Assembly: GCA_001574975.1 (NCBI GenBank)
Contig: KQ965821.1
Coordinates: 3,666-49,811, forward strand
Direction: 5' to 3'
Source of the DNA: Gonapodya prolifera JEL478
Lineage: Eukaryota; Monoblepharomycota; Monoblepharidomycetes; Monoblepharidales; Gonapodyaceae
DNA length: 46,146 nt
The notes below the pieces were generated by a model that saw only the letters and a program-made list of their open reading frames with translations, had not been told where the DNA came from and did no database searches. Shown here one piece after another: positions 34,501 through 46,041 of the stretch. The position numbers were made by a program, and so were the translations under genes. Positions within the stretch are counted from its first letter, which is position 1, and every line of letters begins with the position of its first letter.

Positions 34501-36390
34501 GATTGCGAAAACCGTCCTTGCCATCTTCCAACAAAAGCCTCGAAGGTATCGGTTGAAATTAATCGTCCCGCAACGTGGGCAGCTGGGATTAGCCGCTCCA
34601 CGAGAGCTCGCCGGAATCCACTTTGCTGGAGTGGGCCAGGTGGCCACGACGGATCCGGTTCTCCAACTGCAGTTCGGATGTACTCAAATTCGGTCATACC
34701 ACGAACGAAAACTTCTGCAGGATCGGCGGGTCGGATTAGGGTAAGACCAGAAGGGGTGGCAAGAACTGGGCCACTTGACTGGGTGAAACTTGCGAGGATC
34801 GGGGACTTCGTCGGAAGATATTGCCACGCTCCTTCCATTACGGTTTCATGCTCCCCATCAGCATCTAGCTCTGTTCGTTCGAACAGGTTCAGCTCCCGTA
34901 ACGCTAGGCCCGTCTTCGTCGCGGCCCACAACCTTATGTGACCGTCGCTAAGCTCGTTCACCGATGCCGCGACCACTTCTCCCGTCGGCCCGTTCCACCT
35001 GCTGCCCACATGGATCCCCGCAATCTCCCCCAGGTCCTTTGCTGCGATTCCCACTGCGACAACCTGACCTGATCCAAACACAAGCGCGGTTGCGATTTCA
35101 GAAACTGACGGAAGAACGGTCGGAGGTGTGTTCCATCCAGCAAGGTCAGATGCGGAAGGATTCAGGAAGGGCGGAAGTGGCACCACGACTACCTTTGAGG
35201 GAGGGTCCCGGAAAAGAGAGGCAGTGGTTTGAATCAAGGTCCGTGAAAGAATATCGAATACCCGGACTGAAGAATCCCTTGAGATCGTGACGGCATGCTG
35301 GCGAGGGCCAAAAGACACAGTCGAGAGAGAGATAACAGAAACAGAGCTCGGAGGAAAGAGACGTGGACGGCGTATGGAGGATGTTGTCGGAAGGCCGAAG
35401 GCGGAGAGCAGTGTAGGAATAAAGGATGCCGACGTGGGCTGGAGAGGGTGTTCTGTAAAGCAATAAATGGATGAAAAGGCGGAGGATCATAAAAATATGA
35501 CTGTGTGGGGTGTGTTGCCATCCATTTGATTGGGTATATTTCGTATCCGAGTACCAAGAAAGTAGCGCATATCCCAGTTCCTGACCCCCGACACAAATCC
35601 TTTCTCCAAACTCACCTTGATATCTCCTTCCGTCTCCGTACTCCTTCGTCCCCCTTCCTTTTGGGCAGCGCACAACAATGACGTTCCCGTCATCGCACCC
35701 CAAAAGCAGAGTATCCGTATCAGGGCACGAGAAGCACAACGGGTACCGAAGTAAAAGGGGAAAATCGTCCGCTTCTTCCCCACCACCCCGACCCCGTGAA
35801 CCGCCCCTGGAGTCCATCGGGCGAGCTACGACTGGCGACTCAGGCCCCGCCTCGATTGCGTCGCCCGCAATAGCACCCACAGAGTAGGTGACGGAAAAGT
35901 TCGGGTATGAGATGAACGAGGCGTCGTCCGTCACGAAAAATGCCTCAGTCGAAAATATTAGTCGGATTATTTCTCCTCTCGTGGTACAGCACAGGATGTG
36001 CACCGGATAGTAAACTCCATCAGAAGATATTGTACCATCGTCAGCTTTGTCCTGCAACACGAAAACCTGAGGGAGGGCCGTGTTCGGGAGCGGAAACTGC
36101 AGGATCAACCGATTCACGTATGCCGGGGGAGATACGCCAGGCCGCGCCCCGCGCGTCGATATATCATAAACTTCAAGACATCGAAGTGACTCTGTGAGGC
36201 GCCACAACAACGTGCGAGGAGGGACCTGTGCGTTGACGGATTCTGAGTATGCAGCAGGAGGCTTTATCTGGGCAAACCCGCACGGAGGCACATCGTGTCC
36301 ATCGTCTGGCTCCACGGCGGCTGACGGGTAGAGCGAATTAGGTGCCGGAAAGTCCAGCGGAACAAAGGAATCCGCGAAGAAGTTCGGCAT
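31587..36390 (-). CDS. NUP160: Nucleoporin Nup160/Nup120 (Y-complex)
   Basis: This is a large multi-exon gene of about 1,300-1,400 aa. The best ATG is at 36390 (MPNFFADSFVPLDFPAPNSL). The frame runs on upstream to 36429 only through a non-ATG codon. The N-terminal half is beta-propeller: RTLLWRLTESLRCLEVYDIS, FSCPDTDTLLLGCDDGNVIV, and after an intron PRQHAVTISRDSSVRVFDIL. The second half is alpha-helical, with family signatures VDYLMARVYLGKGAWERAR, AFRYFLHVADMFQRAG, DAFHAMMAVSEKDL, AASTMYTLSRKLVERAL, LVPQDDRWIL, YELVIAAQELAEL and DIPAWILRIYKGPERGSYSD. The Y-complex forms the scaffold of the nuclear pore. As read, the frame stops at 31679. With one more T in the T5 run 31694-31698 it would continue as a regular coil and end at TGA 31587. 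I take that as the true end and the shorter run as a likely base-calling or real one-base loss. Confidence 0.85.
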
Positions 36391-38800
36391 TTTGGTGTTC
36401 GCGTAGAGCAACTTCTTCGATCCAATCACGATTCGGGATTCATTCAGAATTGAAAAAGAGTGCGGATATTTGAATGGAAGTTTCGGGGTATCGAGGGAAG
36501 CACGCTTTAAATCAGGCTTCTCGCGAAGTTCAACTGGAAGTGAAGAAACTCACACTTTCGTGGCGTATTCAGCTTCCGCCTTCTGTCAGTCGACCTTCGA
36601 TCGTCCACGAGTTGATGAGTTGATTCTGGGTGAAGAATGTCGCGAAGATGGTGTGCCCTCTTCAGTATGTGTGATGGACTCAACAAGTGGAAGTGTGCAT
36701 GGTGAATCCAAAATCTGGTTACAAAACTGACTTACCAACAATGGCTCAAAGTAAAAAATAGGTTCTAACGACTACCTTGAGAAAGTAGAATGATAATCAA
36801 AATAGTGATTAGTGTGCCGAGAAAAACACGCAAAGATATAGACACACAAGATAGCGGTTTGGAGAAAAGGAGTTAGGCATGAAAAGGTGTCCTGACAGAG
36901 ACAATGCACATGAAAAATCACCCGGCCTGTTTGTTCCCCCTGATACACACCACTCGACAATTGAGGACCCCGCCTTTCCCAAGACAGCGATCGAGCTCCA
37001 CGCAGACGAAGAAGCAAAGGCTGCATGAAAAGAGATACGCCGGGTGCATCGGACGCTGAGCGGTTGCCATATTCAACCATTGACGTGGCCGGGATGGCGA
37101 CGAGGACGGCACAGAAGCAGAGAACGTGGCGGATAGACATCGCTCCTGAGACTTTGTGGGGTAGGAACGGGCGGCGGGGCGCGCTCGGACGGTGTGGACG
37201 GTGTAGAAGGTGTGGAGGTGCAAACGCAGACACGAAAAGCAGTGAGCAGCCCGCAGTGCCCACATTTATCATCGGAATCTTGCTGACAACACGTATGTTG
37301 TTCCGTTCAGCGTGGATTCTGCATAGATCCGCGGTCTGACGTGAAAGAGCGAGTACAAACCTCGTGGCATTACTCAACCAGCAGGTGGAGCGCGCGGCGC
37401 ACATTGGCATCGTACGGAATGGTGACGCGGTACGCTGAGTGGAGCTGGAGTGGTGGCGGAGATCCTTTGGGTGAGGAAGTAATGCCCTGATATCATCGAA
37501 CTTCTGGGGGACGACATGCCCAGGTTGAGGCGCAACATCGGCCCTTTCCTTGTTTGCCGACACACCCAAAGTCGCCTCCGCGCCCGCTTACACGGTCTCT
37601 CCACCAAAAACAGACAGCCGTGCATGACTCCATCTTCAACCCTCTCCCTGCTACTCCTACGGCTATCACGCCTTCCGCGCTCCATTCATCAGTATTTCTC
37701 GCACTTGCTTCCACCGACTAATTCAGACACGCTTTTACGGTGTCGTGGGGTGTTGCCGGTGTTTATGCTAGCGATGGAGAGAATCTGGACGGAGTGGAAA
37801 GGGGGTGTGGGGGCTGGGGTCGACGGAGGGCCATTATCCATGCGGAGTCCTCATATGTAGAGTGCTTATCATGCAGAGCAAATCACCTGTGTGGAGCCGA
37901 TTAACAATGGAGAGGGTGATGTGTTGGAGGAGAGGATTGACCACGAAAGGACACACGAACGATGACAGATTGTCAGAGAGGAGTGGTCTCCATGGAGTGT
38001 AGGCTGTGGTTGGTCGGGCGTGCGAGCAGAGTGTTGCCATGGGCGGGACGAATGGTCGGTGAACCCTGCCTCCTTTCCAACCCGCCTGCGACGCCTTGGT
38101 CCTCTTAGAACGGTCCGAGGTTTCTCCCTCCCGGACCGACTCACTCGCTCATGCGGTATCGGACCTGCCCAGTTCGGGGTGGATTCGGACGTGGCACCTG
38201 GCACAGCAGATGGGCGCCAAACGTCAGGCTGCTGGGACCGTCATTGAGGGGGCGGGGGGAAACCGCGGACGTGGGAGGTTGTGCGCGTTGAGGGTGGTTG
38301 GGGAGTTGGTGAGGGGGCAAGGACGGGGAGCCGGGCGGGGACGTCAGGCGTCGGTACAGTACATCGCGGAAAATGCCCTCAAACGCATATGCGAGAATCC
38401 CCTCACATCACCCCTCTTCTCACCCAGATCGCAATGCAGAATGGAGTTGCGAACGTCGGGATTGTGTGGACCACGTTGGATGGAACGGTTGTGCGGTATG
38501 CGGCGTGGTGGGAGTCATCCGTGGCAGTGGTGGTCGAGCGATTCTGGCGTACTCATGGCCCGCATTGCCTATCGGAACAGCGCGCGCCTACACTCCTCCC
38601 ACCACCGCCTTCACAATGCCCCCCACCCCCCCTTGCTACCGCCATCGCGGCGCCTCGGATAGCGTCTGGGTTATGTGACCCTGTGACGCGGCACTGACGT
38701 GCTCGAGGCATAGTGGAGATTGCGAGAGATGCGAGGTGATCGAGCGTTTGGACAGGGCAGAGAAATTCGAGGTTAGCGGCGTAGGAGGAGGAGGCCGTAG
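36391..38800. other. Intergenic and unassigned
   Basis: Frames at 36470-36730 (plus), 37374-37714 (minus) and 38020-38697 (plus) lack motifs. The only protein-like item is the small secreted candidate listed separately at 36772-37140. C-rich and G-rich tracts (38221-38345) make many spurious open frames here. Confidence 0.4.
36772..37140 (-). CDS. Possible small secreted protein
   Basis: The ATG at 37140 starts a good signal peptide (MSIRHVLCFCAVLVAIPATS) followed by VEYGNRSASDAPGVSLF and a Leu/Arg stretch. The open frame runs 123 codons to 36772, but its last third is Cys/Phe-rich and low in coding character, so an intron (donor near GGTGTGTATCAGG, about 36950) is likely. No homologue is recognised. 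Confidence 0.28.
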   Translation of the reverse strand: MSIRHVLCFCAVLVAIPATSMVEYGNRSASDAPGVSLFMQPLLLRLRGARSLSWERRGPQLSSGVYQGEQTGRVIFHVHCLCQDTFSCLTPFLQTAILCVYIFACFSRHTNHYFDYHSTFSR

Positions 38801-40010
38801 TGCAGGAGAGGACGTGGGCGCGTGGATGCGTGGAGACAGAGAGCGTTTGAAGTCTGGTGGGGCGGGTTTGGTGAGTCCATTTCCGGTCAAGGAACTTCTC
38901 TGGCCGAGGCGTGTGCACTTAACCCCACCATCCACTTCCCACCGCCGAAACAGTCCCTCTGACGCTACAATACCCAACGCTCCTCCCCGGTCACAAGGAC
39001 ACTGGCACGCACCTCGTGTATGCATATGCTCCCGGGGATACGTCCTCCCCGCTTTCCCGCTCGACGCCCCCGCGCTGTCCCGCCACCTCGCGCTGATCTT
39101 CGATGTGCTGACGTTTTTCGTCTCGTCCATCATCTATATGCTCCTGAACCTCCCAAGGTGGACCTGGCTGGAAGGCCCTTCTCTGCAGACGATGCCATGA
39201 CAGACGTTGCTGGGCGAGCGAAACCGCACGTAAGAGGCCCTGGTGCGTTTCGTGGGCGATGATCCCGCCAGCGGGAACCTTCCTGGTGTAGCGCTGAGCG
39301 TGGGGAGTTTGTGTCGCGCGGCAAAAGTCATGTCGCGGTTCGTGAGTCGTGCGGAGGGGTCTGCGGCGTTTGTCGTTGAGATGGACGGTGTGAACATGAG
39401 TGGGCAAAGTTTTGTGCACGGTGGCCGCGAGGCATGTGAGGAGTGGGAAGGATGACGGAAAGGGGTGATGGCCAGCACTGGACCGCGGCCACAGGATTCC
39501 TTCCCTCAACTACCCACAACCGACCTTCCCCACATCACAAGCCCAAGCGTCTCTATCAAAGGAGCACGCGGTTGGAGGAGGTGATGGAGGAGGATTTGGT
39601 TGAGCGTGGTGGGTTTCTCTCGTTGGGTTTGGGGATTCTTCGCAACACGCATGACTGATGCTCCTTTTTTTATTGATGTTCCTTTTCCCCCTCCCCTCCT
39701 TCTCCCCACCACCGCAGTGATCATCACACCGCACACCGCACACCAGACGCTCGCCGCCTCGCATTGTCGAAGCCTTCATCGCCCAGCTCACGGAGATCCT
39801 GTCGTCCTCCTCCTCCCACTCTCTAACCAAATATCCGTGTTCCCCGGTCTTCCTCTGTCAATTCACTCCGCAGATGCTACAGGCCTCTTCACGACTGGGT
39901 TGTATCATTTTCGATGTTCAAATGCTTCGGAACACGTTTGCAACCATTCGTTTCGTGTGCCTCACCTGAGCGAAGGACATCCTCAAAATGCTCGTATTTT
40001 TCTCGTGTAG
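38801..40010 (+). other. Coding-like fragments, no family
   Basis: Several plus-strand stretches look like exons but do not join: VWWGGFGESISGQGTSLAEA (about 38850-38910), DTGTHLVYAYAPGDTSSPLS (about 39000-39060), KVDLAGRPFSADDAMTDVAG (about 39158-39220), RFVGDDPASGNLPGVALSVG and VMSRFVSRAEGSAAFVVEMD (39246-39390), STRLEEVMEEDLVERGGFLS (about 39560-39620) and RIVEAFIAQLTEILSSSSSH (about 39760-39820). They lie in several frames with GT/AG signals between them. It may be one intact multi-exon gene or a decayed one. I do not recognise the product. Confidence 0.35.
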
Positions 40011-40461
40011 ACCCGACAATCCCGGAGTCGCTCACACTCTCCAATGTAAAAGAAATGATTTAGTTAGATAACTAGCAGTTGGCCGCAGGAATTGACCTGA
40101 GATGCCGAAACTTGGAGCTTCTGTAAATTATACTCTTCCATCACTACGCTCTGCCAAGTATCCCTGCCATTTTTTTCACCCGTCGCCACGTGCAAATTCA
40201 TTCATACGGGCAGGGGGTATACCTTCCCGAAGTTAGAAATCCCTTCAGATGTGCTTCTGCAGACAACAGACATATGGGATCCTTCCTCGAGCCCGATTTG
40301 ACCTTCCAAAATGAGCTCCTGAGCATCGCAGAGAGGATTGAGCAAGGATTTTTTTTTTCGTTTCGTTCCTACACTCGATTATCTGCAAATTAATCTTGCT
40401 TCCTATTTCGTCGGTCACATCACTTGCAATAGAAAGATACCGCTGAGCGGTGAGCGAGTCT

Positions 40462-40842
40462 TTAATACGTTTCCCAACGGGTGCACCCGATGGCATCAAA
40501 GTGCCTCCTCGCTTCGCTCAGAGACATTCCGTCCTTTCGGGGGTTAGCCTTCAAATGCCCCAGATAGTGGCCGTACGTGCTTCCCACGTTGTTCCAGCAC
40601 CCGCATGTCTTCTCCTTGAAGCCGTCTTTGAACTTTGCGAAGATATTATAGGTGAAGAATGCCCTGTCGGGGGCAAAGTGGCTCCAGCTGCAAACGACGA
40701 CGGCGTCTCAAGCGTTATGGCCAAACTCGTTTCCCCAGATGCCGTTGCTGTGGGACCGACATTAGTAAGGGCCATCTGCTGAGACTGGGGTGATTACGAG
40801 GGCGGTGAGAAGAAGGAGAAGTGCTCCGAATTTGAAGTTCAT
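40462..40842 (-). CDS. Possible small secreted Cys-containing protein, with an in-frame TGA
   Basis: The ATG at 40842 encodes a near-ideal signal peptide (MNFKFGALLLLLTALVITPV, then SADGPY). Further on one frame reads FAPDRAFFTYNIFAKFKDGF, KEKTCGCWNNVGSTYGHYLG and GMSLSEARRHFDAIGCTRWE to TAA at 40462. Between them lies a TGA after FGHNA, which a GTTTGG...TTTGCAG intron could remove. The join from the signal-peptide exon to the body is not resolved. No family is recognised. Confidence 0.35.
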
Positions 40843-41806
40843 CGCGTGTCACAATTGCTGAGGAAGATGGAGGGTTGGACATGTATTGTCCCAGTCGATT
40901 GAGAAACGCCATCTGAACGACCATCGGGGGATTGCGGGACTGAACCTTTCATCCCTGAGCCCACTCACTTCCAATAAGCCGCTGAGGGATGATTGTGTGT
41001 TGTGCAAGGGCTAACTTGCAAGGCGGTGCTTAAAGGGGGATCGCTAAAATGAAAGTGGTGTGCGGTCACATCAGGGATGTATCAAGGGGTCGCGTGTGGG
41101 TTTGGTGGGACCCTGACCTGGCAGTTCGGACTTACTCCGACGTAGCAGACAAAAACTCACCGCTGGAGACATCCAGCAACAAATGACATCATTGGAGTGA
41201 AGACCACTCCACCTCACTTGACCTGCACGTTGTTTGCAGTTTGCAAAAGTATATTGCGAGAGTAATTTATTATTTGGATTCTGAAGAGAGTCGAAGGGGA
41301 AGGAATGAGATGAAGGTGAAGGAGATTGTGACACAGCGAGCCAAGTTTGTAGTGTCATTTGTGCGCTCTTCACTGGTTCAGAGCCCGAATCTTCGCAGGC
41401 AAGCGCAACAGCAGCTTGCAACCAGCACTCGCGACTGCACAACGCAGCCAAGTAGACGGGCGGGGAAGAAAACACCGCTTCTCAATCATCGCGTTAAAAC
41501 GCTTCTTGCAGCTCTCGTGAGGGAACGTTTCAAAATCGAAATTGCATTCAAAATCAACACATCCCATGCTAGACTAACTGAATTATGAGTGACATTAGCG
41601 CCAAAGAAGGATGTACCAGAAGAAGAAAGGAGCAAAAGAATTTCCCCCTCGATGGACGTCAGGGGTGGCATCCAAACCGCCATTGGGTATATGAGGGCAA
41701 AGTCGCTTGCGTAATTTTTTTGATACTGTTCATGAAGAGTGCGCACGTTGTGGGTACATCTGCGCAAACATCAGAATTTCGCCACATACTGTCGCTTCGT
41801 CAACAC
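40843..41806. other. Intergenic and 3' region of the next minus-strand gene
   Basis: Short frames on both strands without motifs. The minus frame 41486-41767 may hold a last exon of the Asx-homology-like gene after a GTAAGTGTTG donor (41807) and a TTTGCGCAG acceptor (about 41760), but the frame soon ends. Confidence 0.4.
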
Positions 41807-42888
41807 TTACCAGGTTAAAACTTCCATAGCCACGTCGTCAATCTTCTTGTCTTCAGGGAGAAGTCCAGGACTGGTGTCTGTGGCCGTCTGTTTCCCATCA
41901 ACAGACCATTCAGGAGGTGCTGTTGAGGTGGACGTGACCACTTGACCCACCTCTTGAGATACAGTCTCGGCGCTGACTGCAGATAGTCGTGGTGGAATTG
42001 ATAGCGCCACGTCAAATGAGGGCAGCATAGCTGCGAGCTCGACGCAGTCTTCTAACGGAAGTTGAAAGAACGTGTTTGGATGAAAGTAGGCCTGTTTCGA
42101 ACAAATGCTCAACACCTCATGGCCGCCAGACCTCATAGACCATACGAACAACTCACACGTACAGAGCTCTCGGACATTTGAGCAAGGCCTCCCTCACGTG
42201 ACCTCAGTGCGCCTTCCAAAGACCAGTCACGCTCATCTTTCGTTTTAGCTTTGCCAGATTTCTTCTTCCCAGCCAATGTACTTTTCCCAGACTGTGCAGA
42301 CTTCTTCTCTTCAACTGGGGGCTGGAACTTCTCGTTCGAATCGTCGTCGACCTCGGCCTTGATTGCAGCTTTCGCCGCAACTGCTGTCGCACGTCGAGGT
42401 CGTTTGGATTCTGAGGCGAGTTTCTTCGCTAGTTGCTCATCTCCAGCAGTATCGACGTCCTGTGGTGACGCGCCGGAGGCAGGGGCACGACGAGGCCGCT
42501 TGGAAGGAGGGGTGGTGGACGTATCGTCCTTGCTCGCTTTCTGGGCCCTCTTTGGGCGCTTCGAAACCTCAGCAGTTTGGTCTTCAGTCGAGTTATCAAT
42601 GTTTATGGCTTCTGAAGCGGTCACCGATGTACGAGACCGGTTCGAAACGTTGTCAGCACAATGTGACACGAAATTCACGGGCTCGCTGGCGCACTTACCA
42701 GAGATTGAACTTGTTTTCAGGGCATCTTCTCCATTGAGTCCTTCTGTTCCGGTCGTTGTAACCTCCGCATCGCGGGCTCCTCCCTCACCATTTCCATCGC
42801 CCATGTCCAAGTCAGTTGAACGAGAGGGGCCGTCCCAATCGATCGGTTCGTCAGTTTTCCGTTTATTGGTGTTCAGTTTTCCCCTCAT
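41807..42888 (-). CDS. Asx-homology (ASXH/DEUBAD)-like nuclear protein
   Basis: The ATG at 42888 starts MRGKLNTNKRKTDEPIDWDG. The N-terminal 190 residues are polar, with three near-identical basic motifs: SKRPKRAQKASKDD, SKRPRRAPASGAS and SKRPRRATAVAAKA. These look like nuclear localisation or AT-hook-like DNA contacts. KKKSGKAKTKDERDWSLEGA and LRSREGGLAQMSESSVR end the exon. A GTGAGT...GAAACAG intron (about 42087-42152) leads to AYFHPNTFFQLPLEDCVELA and AMLPSFDVAL, which matches the fungal Asx-homology core (F-x-x-LP-x-ED-x-x-EL-x-x-LLP-x-xD). Such proteins partner with BAP1-type deubiquitinases or other chromatin complexes. The as-read frame ends at TAA just after VLTW (41807). The second half of the domain may lie in a further exon, so the 3' end is uncertain. 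Confidence 0.55.
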
Positions 42889-43152
42889 CGTTTGCTGGAG
42901 AGGTCTTCAAGTGTTGGTTACTTGAAACCGGCTGGCCAATGAGTGCCCATCACCTGACTCTACTTAGAATAATGAGAAGTGTTCTATTTAACATAGCGAT
43001 ACACGAGTGAATTAAATGTAGGAACACTGTATCTGTCACCGTGGAATATAGCAAGACCAATGATCACCGCACATATCGAGGCAAGACTATTCTCCCTCAA
43101 CCCGGAGAACACGGAGGCGTCCGGCTGTTCCACTCCCCACTCCACGCCACCT
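42889..43152. other. Intergenic
   Basis: Short AT-rich spacer between the Asx-like gene and the stop of the RCC1-like gene. No gene is seen. Confidence 0.5.
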
Positions 43153-44400
43153 TCACTCGTCCACAATCGCAACTCCCAAAGCGAAGTCTCCACCAACCGC
43201 CACATCCACCCACCTCGTCCCAAGTTGACGTGGCACCACCCGGGGTCCCCAAACAACGTTACCGTCCAGTCCACTTCCCACATCAATTGCACCTTTATCT
43301 GCCAGTCCAACATCAGCACGGGCTCCAAATCCCAGTCCCAACCTCCCCCATCAATTGTTTCCCCACCCCCTCAACGCTCCCTTTTGGGTCAGCGCATAGG
43401 CGCGATCGTGTCCCGCCCTGACTCTCACCACACGGTCATCGTCCCTCGCAAGATGCACTTTCCTCAACTCTCTTGACTCCCAAACTGCTTTGCCCAAGCC
43501 TAGTGATCCAGCCCCTTGCCCCAGGTAGCAAGTCTGGGGTGGGCGGCGGAGTTGACGGAGGATGACGAGGTGTGCATGACAACAGTGTAATCCGCTCCGA
43601 CCGAGATAGAGATGATGTTGGGTTGGTGAGCTGGAGGGATGTTCCAAGACAATGAGGGCACAAGAAGGGGAGAAAGATCAACAGCCCTCCACGCGGAGTC
43701 AAAACCATCCCGCTCGCCATTGGGTGCGATTGAGGGACGTCTCAACGGACCATCCACTGACCACCCCGTCATCCAGATGGTGGGCGCTCCAAGAGAGGAA
43801 GGTGATGAGGTCAGTGTGAGAGTGTGGTCCATCCCTGCATGTAAAGCATCAATTCGGAGCAGGTGAGCTGACACGGAGGGAATGAAGGTCTGGATCAGGG
43901 AAGGTTGCACCCCGAGTTGGAGACCAAGCTGGCCCAGGGTGGAGGATCCAAAGGCAAGCAAGACGTCAGAGCCATTGCAGTGTGTGTGGGATTTGGTGTC
44001 GTGACCTGAAGGGGCACTGGCAAAGGATGACACAGGGGCTCTGTCCCTGGAGAAGTGAAGGTCTGGTCCAAGCGCAATGAGGGAATGCTGTCAACCCACA
44101 GCAAGGGCACGCACCAGCCAGCCGGAGGGAATCCAAAGTCACGTGTTTGTCATCTTCACCAGACCAGCCACGAAGGTCTGCTGGCAGTGCCAAGTGTCCC
44201 GAGACACAGCTGGCCGGACGTCACTAGGCCGAACGCCAGGAGGGCGGAGCGTGGTGGTGGGATCTGTTCTGATGGTGACAGACAAGTGGTTGGAATGGCA
44301 ATCAGTGCAATGAGGGTGTGGGAATGGCCACCCTCAATATTGGTGGGGACAATGGTGGTCGAGCTCGAAAGGTCAGACGTGCCAAGGCAGGAGAGAAGCA
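43153..44400 (-). CDS. RCC1-repeat (beta-propeller) protein, disrupted as read
   Basis: Minus-strand frames give successive RCC1 blades. They are EGGHSHTLIALIAIPTT and ALLAFGLVTSGQLCLGTLG (about 44340-44190), then after an intron HSLIALGPDLHFSRD and LLAFGSSTLGQLGLQLGVQP (to about 43920). LHAGMDHTLTLTSSP, ISISVGADYTVVMHTSS and RLATWG follow, then QGAGSLGLGKAVWESRELRK, VRAGHDRAYALTQKGALRGW and GRLGLGFGARADVGLADKG, ending GGDFALGVAIVDE at TGA 43153. Two breaks are visible. The frame slips at the C4 run 43519-43522 (TWGG on the minus strand), and a TGA at 43351-43353 sits in frame within a W-G-N-N-x-W-G-x-LGLG repeat. The first exon upstream of 44400 was not found. RCC1 proteins act as exchange factors or binding scaffolds. 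The partner is unknown. Confidence 0.6.
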
Positions 44401-46020
44401 GGTATCAAAGGTCTAAGGGTACAGGAGCATTCAAAGGAGATGGCATTTCCACCGCCCTGGTGTCCCGACGTTGAATTCAGACCATTCACTGTCTGTAATG
44501 TTGGTCCTCACCATCCCAGGGTGCTCTCACAGTCTCAGCAGTACACCTTTGTCCTTGATGCGTCATCTATTGGGGCACTCACTGTACCCAACCATCTGCA
44601 GTGTGTGTATCGCGAATGGGTGAGGATGTGGTGGAGTGACGTTGCTTTTGATACATGGAAGATCTGTTGCCATGTTGCTACCAAATTCAGACATTGCACT
44701 GCCACTTTCTCCATTGTTGCTTTCCGCGCTTGTAGTGCCAGTCATTCAGAGGAAGTCCAAAATCTTCCCTTTATTCACAACATGTGAATGTTTTGCCAGA
44801 ACCGCACAGCAGTTGAACACTATAGAATTCCCATTAGTTTGAATCCATCAATGGGTAAAGCGCCAAAAGTTTGCAACAAGTCCAATCACTTGCAGGCCGT
44901 CATCCGGAAAGAGGCCATTCGAGCCTGCGAAAAACGACAGCGGCTGCAATCCATGCTTCGTGAAATCCCAGAAGCAGCAAACATGAGGCCAAGAGCCTTC
45001 TTTGCCATCATTGCCGTTCTCCTTTCTTGCATCTCCACAGATCTGAAGGATTATCATCTCCTGTTGATTGTTCCATTTCGTGCCATTGTGGCTCAAGTTT
45101 TGTTCCAGACACAACCTCTTGTTTCCAGTTGCGGCTTAGATGCTTGCGCAATTGCTCTTGGAATGTGGGGCCTCCCTTGAGGGCTTAAGCCCACTGCTGT
45201 TTGCCAGAAGCAACCCTTCTGATTATTGAAAACGCTGTGGATGTTGACTGGAATTGATCAAACAAGCGGATGCAAATCCTCCAAATCATCATAACTCGCA
45301 AAAGGGATACTGTTGCCAAAAGACACTGCAAATTTTGTGTGGTGGAGGGAGGTGGGGCTGAAGGAAGAACATGATAAGTGCGTCTGCTGCATCCTTGTTC
45401 TTGTAAACATATTTTACAAAGGCTTGGAGGTTCATGGGAACTATGATACATTTCATGTCACGGAAACTCTCAACTTGTCAGAATCCTTGGAGAAGCACAG
45501 ATACAGCAAAACTGTGACAATCGTTGTTCCAAATCGCAAATTTATTCAAATCATTTGTGGATCTGAAATGCCACAAGACCGCCTTGTACATGTGGATCTT
45601 GTGGAGTGCAACACCAATCTCTTGGTTGGGTGCTTCCTGTACAATGCCATGGATCCACACCAAGTGAAGATGTAAGCTGGGTTTTCTTGACTTGGAACCT
45701 CACTTCATGAAAGCTCATTTCCAATGGTATCGGTTAAATCCCCCCCAGAGTTTGAGAGACTGGTGATGTGGCCACAAAGGACAAGAAAAACCTTCTTCAA
45801 AGCAAATACAATTGTTCCCCTTCTTGGTCCAAGTTGGTCTGCATTGGTGAAAGACAGGTGGGTAGAGATCAGTTCTGGCATGATGTTCACTTTATGCCAC
45901 TGTGGTAGAACTGATACTCGATCAGCCTCCTAGGGTTATCCAAAGGGTAAGTAGCAGCGCGGGACTAGAGAGGATTGGACGGAGAGAGAGATGGTAGTAT
46001 GTGAGATAGATGTGTATTGG
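44401..46020. other. Unassigned open frames, different composition
   Basis: The 5' exon of the RCC1-like gene should lie near 44400-44600 but is not resolved. Three plus-strand intronless frames follow: 44788-45180 (contains KEAIRACEKRQRLQSMLREI), 45313-45675 (SKTVTIVVPNRKFIQIICGS, MPQDRLVHVDLVECNTNLLV) and 45724-45933 (FERLVMWPQRTRKTFFKANT). The base composition is AT-richer than the neighbouring genes and introns are absent, so a decayed mobile element is possible. No transposase motif is recognised. Confidence 0.35.
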
Positions 46021-46041
46021 TCTAGCTAGATGAGGCTTCTG

